The position numbers were made by a program, and so were the translations under genes. Below are positions 1 through 5,296 of a stretch of 9,357 nucleotides of DNA, piece by piece. Each line of letters starts with the position of its first letter. Within the stretch, counting starts at the first letter, position 1. The DNA is from an uncultured Bacilli bacterium (GTDB lineage: Bacteria > Bacillota_I > Bacilli_A > RF39 > UBA660). The notes under the pieces are model-generated. The model was given only the letters and a program-made list of their open reading frames with translations. It did not search any database and was not told the origin of the DNA. The stretch lies in NCBI GenBank assembly GCA_947594675.1, contig CANQEF010000037.1, positions 1 through 9,357 on the forward strand, given 5' to 3'.

Positions 1-41
1 ATTAAAAAAAGTATAGAAAAATATTGATAAATAAAGAAAAA

Positions 42-78
42 ATGGGTAGTTTGTATTAAAACTATGCACACTACCTAT
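42..78. promoter_or_regulatory. Imperfect dyad in the leader of the giant sigma gene
   Basis: Bases 42-50 pair with 70-78 (core GGTAGT at 45-50 with ACTACC at 70-75, one G-T wobble). After one mismatch, 52-53 pair with 67-68, leaving a 13-nt loop. A smaller perfect hairpin nested in the same bases (TAGTTT at 47-52 with AAACTA at 59-64) excludes the larger one, so two alternative folds exist. The dyad ends 9 bases before the Shine-Dalgarno. It could be a leader hairpin or a protein-binding site. Read on the minus strand it is followed by a T-rich run, so it could also stop antisense transcripts. No convincing promoter for the gene was found: TTGATA at 24-29 has only a poor -10 (TAGTTT) 17 bp away, so the true start may lie left of the window. 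Confidence 0.35.
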
Positions 79-87
79 AAAAAAGTC

Positions 88-94
88 AGGTGAT
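88..94 (+). promoter_or_regulatory. Ribosome binding site of the giant sigma gene
   Basis: AGGTGAT matches the 3' part of the consensus AGGAGGTGATC and lies 3 bases before the ATG at 98. The spacing is short if only this string is counted but normal for this register of the anti-Shine-Dalgarno. It supports the ATG at 98 as the start. The next downstream Met residues that precede the sigma core have no comparable site that I noticed. Confidence 0.6.
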
Positions 95-97
95 TCT

Positions 98-3000
98 ATG
101 AAATTTGAATTTACAACAGAGGAAGAAAAAAAATCTTTTATTAAAAATTTAGCTATAATAAAAAAAGAAATAGAGGGAAAATATGCGTATTTAGATATTT
201 CAGCAGAGAAACAAAATGAATTATTTGAAAAAGCAGTAAAAAGATTTTTAGAATCTAAAAATACTAGTAATATTGATCAAATTATTAGTAAGTTTAAAAA
301 TTATTATAACAAAGAATATACTCTTTTAATAAAAAATATATTAGCAACAGACTTTGATAATAAAAAATTAGAAAAATATACTGATAATTTTTTATTAAAT
401 AAAGATGGTATAGAAGATCTTGTTGATTTCGCAGACAATTTGAAAGAAGTATATCCCAATATATCTTTTGAAAGCTGTCTTTATCTTGTAGAAAATAATT
501 CAACTATTAAAAATATATTAAATAAAGAATTATACCAAAATAATAAATTAAATGATAATAAATTAAATAGTCTTTTAGAAACTAATCTTGATTTATTATT
601 AGTACCATTTTGTCAGAATAATAATATTGAAATAGATAGTTATTATGATGATGATCAAAATGTCGATAATTATCATTCTACTGATGCTATCAAAGATTTA
701 CTTATCTCTTTTCCAACAAAAGTTTTAACTGCCGAAGAAGAAAGAGAATGCTTAATTAAGATAAAAGCCGGTGATAAAAAAGCGAAAGATTATTTCATTA
801 CTCATAACTTACGCTTAGTTTTTTATGTTGCTAAAAAATATGTTGGTAATGGTACTCCCTTAATTGATATCTTTCAAGATGGCTGTTTAGGACTTATTAA
901 AGCTATTGATAGAATGGACATAAATAAAGGAATAAAATTTTCAACTTATGCTACTTGGTGGATTAGACAGAGTATTATGCGTTCACTCGACAACAATAAT
1001 AAAAGTATTAGACTTCCTGTAAATGTTGGAACAAAAATTAGACAAATAATGAGAATGAAAAATAAAATGAAAATTGAATTAGGCTACGAACCTAGTGATG
1101 AAGAAGTAGCAAAAGAATTAGGTTTTTCACAAGAAGAAGTAAAAAATATGCTATCTCATGTTGATAATATCACTAGTTATAATATCAAGGTAAGCCAAGA
1201 AGATGATGATGAACTTCAAGATTTTATACCAGATACTAAAACTAATGTTGAAGAAACAGTTGTTAATGAGGAGTTAAGTAATTCTCTAAGAAGGATAATA
1301 GCAAAATTGCCTGAAAGAGAACAAATGATTATTTCTCTACGTTATGGATTAGATACTGACGTACCATGGACATTAGAGAAAATAGGAAAAAAATTAAATA
1401 TTACCAGAGAAAGAGTACGTCAAATAGAGGCCAAAGCTTTAAAGAAGATATATAAAGATGTTGGCATGAAAGAACAATATGAGCATTTATATATTAATTC
1501 AAATAAGGAACAAAAGCCCATTAAATTAGAGACAATTAGCTTAGCTAAAAAAACAGCTATTTCTTACAAAAATATTTTAGAGGCAAGTAAATATCTCGAA
1601 GAAGAAGAATTATTATATTTAAAGAAAATTTATGGACCTGAATTAAATAATAGGGTATATATTACTGATGATTTAGAATTATCAAGGATAGTAACTAAGT
1701 TAAATATGCTATCTAGAGCCATCATTAAACCAGAAATAGTTACTTATACTAAAGAAAGTTTATCAAAAATTTTAAGTATTAATAATTCTGATGAGTTATA
1801 TTCTTTAATAAATAGTCTTGATAAAAATGATAAGCAAGTTGTTTTTAGTAAGTATAATAATGACCCAACAAAGGATACAACTATGATTTTGCCAGCTCCA
1901 CTTGAACATTATTTTAATAAAATTATTCTTAATAAATTGAGAAATTCTGGAAAAGTAAATTCAAAATATAAATATTTTAAAACTAACAATACTAACAATA
2001 CCACTAATACTACTAATAATCCTAATGATAAAATTTTACCTCTTGAAAAGAATTGCAGTGAGTTTATTTATCCTCGATATATAAAAGAGGCTTTAAATTA
2101 TCTTTCCGAAGATGAAAAAAAAGAATTAAATGAAAAATATAAAATGGTTAAAAAAAGGATTATTCGTATTGAAGATATAAAAAAATATCAAGACCCAGTA
2201 TTAGATAATCTTTTATCAATAGCTATTAATATTAGAGATACTGGTAAGTATAATCTTGATATTAACAATTGCAAATTTACGGATATAGTTAAGCTAGATC
2301 CCAATGAATTAGAGTATTTAGTAGAATTATTAAAAAATGATTATTATCCTCTTCTTAAAGAGCGTTTTGGTCAAAACTTCATTAAAAAGATAGAAGTCTC
2401 AGATATTTCTCTTTTAAACAATGAATTAATTATTAAACATGCTATTCCTAAACTATATAGTCTTGATGCTCATCTTAGAAGAAATTTAGAAAACGAATTA
2501 AAAGAAAATTCAGATTATACATCAAAGGCTTTGAGCTATTTCAGTAAAAAAGATCAAACACTAATAAAAAAACTTTATGCTTTAGATAAGAAAAAAAACA
2601 TTATCTTAGAAAAACAAGATTATGCACGTTTAGATGAAAAAATTCTTCCCTTATTTAAAACTTGTTATAATGAAATAAAAGCATCTAATGCTCCTAATAT
2701 AAATACAGTACAAAAGATTGCAAATATTTCTAATAAATTGAAAAAAATACCAATAGATAGTTTGACATTAGAAAAAATTGTTGATACTTTGCCTTTAGAT
2801 GATCAAAAAATAATTTCTGAGAAAAAAAGAGGCATCTTGCCAACTGATCAATATCAAAAATATAATGCTTTAGCAAATCATATTAACTATATTTATAAAA
2901 AAAGAAGTAAAGCTTTAGTCGGAAAATCTAATCCATTGTATGAAGTTTTATATGACAAAAAAACTAATATCTGCCAAGCCCTAGAACTATTTAATGCTAA

Positions 3001-4477
3001 TGATAGAAAACTACTTAGAGCTAAATATTTACTTAGCAAAGATACAGAAGTAATTGATAATTTATCACGTAATGAAATTATTCATCTCCAAAATGAAGTT
3101 GTACCAGTATTTAGAAATGTTTTAGCTAGTATAAATAAAAATTTACCTATGGCTCCTTCTTCTGTAAAATATTTAAAGGCTACAACACAAAAGAGAAAAA
3201 CTATTTTAGATCAAGATCAATTTCATAAAATAGAAAAATTCCTTTGTGAAGAAGAAATTAATATCATTTGTAAAAAGCATCCTGAACTTAAAGGAGGCAA
3301 TGCCGAAAAATTAACACCAAGTGAAGAAAAAGAATATCAAAAGATACTACAAAAAATAAGACTTCTACATAAAAAGATTTCTAAACCATATACTATGGAA
3401 GAGTTATTTAATTGTAAAGAAGAAAAATTTAAAAATATATATAGTAATTTAACATTGGAAGAGCAACAACTTATTGATAAGAAATTTATAAAAATAGCTG
3501 ACAATAAGTATATAGTAAATAATCTTATGGATGAAGATAGTGCTAAATATAAAATACTTAGAAAAAAAATACTTAATGGAATAAATTGTGATAGTAAGAA
3601 AAAGAATAAATTTATTCTTACTGAAGATGATGTTGCATTGCTTAGAAAAATCTTTACCGAAGAAGAAGTAAATATTATTAATAAATATTATATGACGAAT
3701 AAAAATACTAGAAAATTAACTTTAGAAGATAAAGAAAAAATTAAAAATATTAGAAATAGGCTATATCTATTAAAGAAACGAATGAAAAATGATTTATTAT
3801 CTTTTGAAGAAGTCTTTAACTGTAATAAAGACATTTATATGAAAGTATATAGTGAATTGTCTACAAAAGAAAAACTTATATTGGATAAAAAGTACATGAT
3901 TATAGATGATAAAATTTTAAAAAATAAACTTTCTAGTGAAGATAGTAAGGAATTTATTAAATTAAGAAAAAAATTATTTTATCATATAAATAATTATAAA
4001 AATAATGAACCAGTTAGAAAAGGTAGAAAAACTAGTATCACTAAAGAATTTTTTGCCCAAATAGCTCCTTTACTAACAGAAGAGGAATTAAATATTATCT
4101 ATAGAAAACGTCCTGAAATTAGTCCTATCCCTGTAAAGAATACAGAATTTACGCCTTACGAAGAAGAAGTTTATAAGCATCTAATGCATAGAATTTATAA
4201 TCTTAGATATCATACTAAGAAAGCTAAGACTCGCGAAGAAATAAATGCTTATATTGATGAACAACAACTAGAAAACATTAGCCATATTTATGAAAATTTA
4301 TCGGAAGAAGAAAAAGCATTATTATCAGATGAAGATAAATATATTTTAGATAACAACTTATATCAGAACAATGCTCAAATGTTAAATAACAAAGACTTTT
4401 TAAAAGCGTTAAAGAATTTCCTATCTATTATTAAAGGTAATAATAAAGACTCACAAAAAGTCTATTTGAAGAAGTGA
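98..4477 (+). CDS. Giant sigma-70 family sigma factor with ~1000-residue C-terminal repeat array
   Basis: A promoter-recognition subunit of RNA polymerase is embedded in a 1459-residue, highly charged (Lys/Glu/Asn-rich) protein with no membrane segment. Visible layout: residues 1-190 unrecognised, mostly helical; acidic linker about 183-196; region 1.2 about 195-228; region 2 about 229-310, with NLRLVFYVAKKY at 237-248, LIDIFQDG at 255-262 and FSTYATWWIRQ at 281-291; region 3 about 311-385, including the sigma-finger-like EDDDELQDFIPD; region 4 about 386-456, with helix-turn-helix TLEKIGKKLNITRERVRQIEAKAL at 425-448. Residues 457-1459 form degenerate repeats. Core-binding and DNA-melting residues are kept, but some -10 readers differ. 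Primary sigmas are usually about 350-650 residues, so this is far longer. Regions 1.2 and 3 exclude an ECF type. Whether it is the cell's main sigma or an alternative one cannot be decided here. It is not in the usual dnaG-rpoD context. Sigma identity is firm; the role of the extensions is unknown. Confidence 0.93.
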   Translation: MKFEFTTEEEKKSFIKNLAIIKKEIEGKYAYLDISAEKQNELFEKAVKRFLESKNTSNIDQIISKFKNYYNKEYTLLIKNILATDFDNKKLEKYTDNFLLNKDGIEDLVDFADNLKEVYPNISFESCLYLVENNSTIKNILNKELYQNNKLNDNKLNSLLETNLDLLLVPFCQNNNIEIDSYYDDDQNVDNYHSTDAIKDLLISFPTKVLTAEEERECLIKIKAGDKKAKDYFITHNLRLVFYVAKKYVGNGTPLIDIFQDGCLGLIKAIDRMDINKGIKFSTYATWWIRQSIMRSLDNNNKSIRLPVNVGTKIRQIMRMKNKMKIELGYEPSDEEVAKELGFSQEEVKNMLSHVDNITSYNIKVSQEDDDELQDFIPDTKTNVEETVVNEELSNSLRRIIAKLPEREQMIISLRYGLDTDVPWTLEKIGKKLNITRERVRQIEAKALKKIYKDVGMKEQYEHLYINSNKEQKPIKLETISLAKKTAISYKNILEASKYLEEEELLYLKKIYGPELNNRVYITDDLELSRIVTKLNMLSRAIIKPEIVTYTKESLSKILSINNSDELYSLINSLDKNDKQVVFSKYNNDPTKDTTMILPAPLEHYFNKIILNKLRNSGKVNSKYKYFKTNNTNNTTNTTNNPNDKILPLEKNCSEFIYPRYIKEALNYLSEDEKKELNEKYKMVKKRIIRIEDIKKYQDPVLDNLLSIAINIRDTGKYNLDINNCKFTDIVKLDPNELEYLVELLKNDYYPLLKERFGQNFIKKIEVSDISLLNNELIIKHAIPKLYSLDAHLRRNLENELKENSDYTSKALSYFSKKDQTLIKKLYALDKKKNIILEKQDYARLDEKILPLFKTCYNEIKASNAPNINTVQKIANISNKLKKIPIDSLTLEKIVDTLPLDDQKIISEKKRGILPTDQYQKYNALANHINYIYKKRSKALVGKSNPLYEVLYDKKTNICQALELFNANDRKLLRAKYLLSKDTEVIDNLSRNEIIHLQNEVVPVFRNVLASINKNLPMAPSSVKYLKATTQKRKTILDQDQFHKIEKFLCEEEINIICKKHPELKGGNAEKLTPSEEKEYQKILQKIRLLHKKISKPYTMEELFNCKEEKFKNIYSNLTLEEQQLIDKKFIKIADNKYIVNNLMDEDSAKYKILRKKILNGINCDSKKKNKFILTEDDVALLRKIFTEEEVNIINKYYMTNKNTRKLTLEDKEKIKNIRNRLYLLKKRMKNDLLSFEEVFNCNKDIYMKVYSELSTKEKLILDKKYMIIDDKILKNKLSSEDSKEFIKLRKKLFYHINNYKNNEPVRKGRKTSITKEFFAQIAPLLTEEELNIIYRKRPEISPIPVKNTEFTPYEEEVYKHLMHRIYNLRYHTKKAKTREEINAYIDEQQLENISHIYENLSEEEKALLSDEDKYILDNNLYQNNAQMLNNKDFLKALKNFLSIIKGNNKDSQKVYLKK
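1982..2020 (+). repeat. Asn/Thr codon tract (AAC/AAT/ACT/ACC) in the sigma gene
   Basis: Residues 629-641 are only Asn and Thr, encoded by near-repeating AAT/AAC and ACT/ACC triplets. This looks like a flexible linker between two helical repeats. Triplet slippage here would change its length without shifting frame. Confidence 0.75.
3218..4438 (+). repeat. Three tandem ~140-residue superrepeats at the sigma C-terminal end
   Basis: Residues about 1041-1173, 1174-1313 and 1314-1447 align as three copies, each made of two ~50-residue units and a linker. The first-unit anchors are FLCEEEINII (1048), IFTEEEVNII (1185) and LLTEEELNII (1325), spaced 137 and 140 residues. The second-unit anchors are IYSNL (1114), VYSEL (1250) and IYENL (1397). 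The linkers before the second unit share EELFNCKEE / EEVFNCNKD in copies 1 and 2, while copy 3 diverges. Similarity is higher here than in the upstream units, suggesting a more recent duplication of a unit pair. Confidence 0.7.
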
Positions 4478-4500
4478 TTAGAATTTACTTCTTTTTCTTT
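4468..4500 (+). terminator. Rho-independent terminator overlapping the sigma stop codon
   Basis: AAGAAGT (4469-4475) pairs with ACTTCTT (4487-4493). The stem extends inward by a G-T and an A-T pair and leaves a loop of about 7 nt. A T-rich tract (TTTTTCTTT, 4492-4500) overlaps and follows the descending arm. The TGA stop (4475-4477) lies within the ascending arm. The stem is A/T-rich, so strength is moderate. Confidence 0.7.
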
Positions 4501-4575
4501 GGCTAATTTTATTAAGAAAGAAAATAGTATCAGCTACTTTTAAAAAAACGTATCACAAAATTTTTAAGATACAAA

Positions 4576-4639
4576 AGTAAAATACAAAAGAAATATTTTA
4601 ATAAATTATTTCTAAAATTTTACTCTAAATTAATTTTTT
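4576..4639 (+). terminator. Possible second AT-rich hairpin plus T-tract
   Basis: AGTAAAAT (4576-4583) pairs with ATTTTACT (4617-4624). Nested inside, AGAAATA (4589-4595) pairs with TATTTCT (4607-4613). Six T residues follow at 4634-4639, about 10 bases after the stem. It could be a back-up terminator protecting the TetR promoter from read-through. In sequence this AT-rich such pairing can arise by chance, and the T-tract is not immediately adjacent. Confidence 0.25.
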
Positions 4640-4642
4640 CTA

Positions 4643-4672
4643 TTGACATATGACAAGTTGTCATATTATACT
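4643..4672 (+). promoter_or_regulatory. Sigma-70 type promoter of the tetR-ABC operon
   Basis: A perfect -35 TTGACA (4643-4648) and -10 TATACT (4667-4672) are separated by 18 bp. An alternative -10, TATTAT (4664-4669), would have a 15-bp spacer. Transcription should start near 4679, giving a leader of about 24 nt. It is the only strong promoter before the three-gene operon, so it probably drives all three genes. Confidence 0.8.
4648..4666. promoter_or_regulatory. Palindromic operator, probably for the adjacent TetR repressor
   Basis: Two perfect 9-bp arms, ATATGACAA and TTGTCATAT, flank a single central G at 4657. The palindrome fills the spacer between -35 and -10, so a bound dimer would block RNA polymerase. 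Location next to a divergence-free tetR gene and the size fit TetR-family autoregulation. That this particular protein binds it is inferred. Confidence 0.8.
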
Positions 4673-4702
4673 TAAAAAGTACGTCAAGAAAGGATTAAGA
4701 AT

Positions 4703-5284
4703 ATGCCAAGTAAAACCTTTTTCAATTTAGATAAAGATAAACAAAATAAATTAATAGAAATATCTTTAAAAGAATTTGCAAGTTATAAATATCCAGATGT
4801 ATCAATAAACAAAATAATAAATAAAGCTAACATTCCAAGAGGTAGTTTCTATATGTACTTTCAAAATAAAGAAGAATTATTTGATTACATAATAGAATTA
4901 AAGACAGAGCACATTAACAAGCTTGCCAAAGAAACAATTCTACAAGTACATGGTAATTTAAAAGAATTCTTTATTAAAATTTTTGAGGTATTTATTAAAA
5001 ATAGTCAAAATAAGGAAAATATGGCTATTATGAAAAATATTCTAATCTTTAATAGACTAAGAGCAAAACAATTAGAAAATCCTAATTATAAACTATTTCA
5101 AACTGTAAAAGATGATATTGATACCAAACTCTTAAAAAATAATGATTTAGAATTTATCTTTTGTTTTCTATCACAGAATCTTTTCTTTGCACTAGGAGAA
5201 TATTCAAAAACAGAAGATTATGAAAAAGTAAAAAATAAATATTTAAAGAAATTAGACATAATATTTTATGGAATATATAAATAG
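4703..5284 (+). CDS. TetR/AcrR family transcriptional repressor
   Basis: A 193-residue protein of normal length for the family. The N-terminal DNA-binding domain spans about residues 12-60: a first helix (KLIEISLKEFASYKY), then the helix-turn-helix SINKIINKANIPRGSFYMYF (34-53), followed by the classical NKEELFDYII that starts the next helix. GSFYMYF matches the common TetR 'G(S/T)xYxYF' recognition-helix motif. Residues about 60-193 form the variable helical ligand and dimer domain, whose ligand cannot be read from sequence. The start is supported by AAAGGA at 4689-4694, 8 bases upstream. It is first in the operon, directly behind a promoter with a palindrome in its spacer and 12 bp before an ABC exporter gene. 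It is therefore likely a self-repressing local regulator that releases DNA when an exported or toxic compound binds. Confidence 0.93.
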   Translation: MPSKTFFNLDKDKQNKLIEISLKEFASYKYPDVSINKIINKANIPRGSFYMYFQNKEELFDYIIELKTEHINKLAKETILQVHGNLKEFFIKIFEVFIKNSQNKENMAIMKNILIFNRLRAKQLENPNYKLFQTVKDDIDTKLLKNNDLEFIFCFLSQNLFFALGEYSKTEDYEKVKNKYLKKLDIIFYGIYK

Positions 5285-5289
5285 GAGGT
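5283..5289 (+). promoter_or_regulatory. Strong ribosome binding site of ABC subunit A, overlapping the tetR stop
   Basis: AGGAGGT starts inside the TAG stop of tetR (5282-5284) and lies 7 bases before the ATG at 5297. It fixes the start of the ABC gene and suggests that ribosomes finishing tetR help to load it. Confidence 0.85.
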
Positions 5290-5296
5290 AATAAAA

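Larger units (their letters stand above)
1574..4438 (+). repeat. Array of ~12-13 degenerate ~50-residue protein repeats in the sigma C-terminus
   Basis: Each unit has the pattern hydrophobic-x-x-Leu, a short acidic 'xxEE/DxxxI/LxxKY' helix, a variable loop, then a second Lys-rich helix. Approximate unit starts by residue are 493, 570, 661, 727 (weak), 811, 894, 961, 1045, 1114, 1182, 1250, 1322 and 1397. Examples of the first helix are YLEEEELLYLKKIYG, SLDKNDKQVVFSKYN, TLPLDDQKIISEKKRG, NLTLEEQQLIDKKF and ELSTKEKLILDKKY. These resemble the start of sigma region 4 in the same protein (KLPEREQMIISLRYGL, 403-418). The units lack the recognition helix RERVRQIEAKAL, so they are not expected to bind -35 DNA like region 4.2. 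The boundaries were drawn by eye. Confidence 0.65.

Noticed and set aside
294..503. Short minus-strand open frame inside the sigma gene
   Set aside because: It has no supporting homology or promoter and lies wholly within a well-supported gene, so it is a shadow of AT-rich coding sequence.
4475..4477. TGA read as tryptophan (code 4), which would add about 22 residues to the sigma protein
   Set aside because: All five Trp codons in the four genes are TGG, no in-frame TGA occurs in more than 7 kb of coding sequence, and the TGA sits inside a terminator hairpin.
98..4477. The giant sigma gene as an artificial fusion of a sigma gene and an unrelated downstream gene
   Set aside because: There is no internal stop, promoter or ribosome site at the junction near residue 457, and the repeats that follow resemble the sigma's own region 4. 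An assembly collapse or expansion in the repeats cannot be fully excluded.
98..4477. ECF-type sigma factor
   Set aside because: Regions 1.2 and 3, including the finger-like segment, are present; ECF sigmas lack them.
4550..4572. GTATC / GATAC inverted repeat in the intergenic region
   Set aside because: It has only a 5-bp stem with a 13-nt AT-rich loop, expected by chance in this composition.
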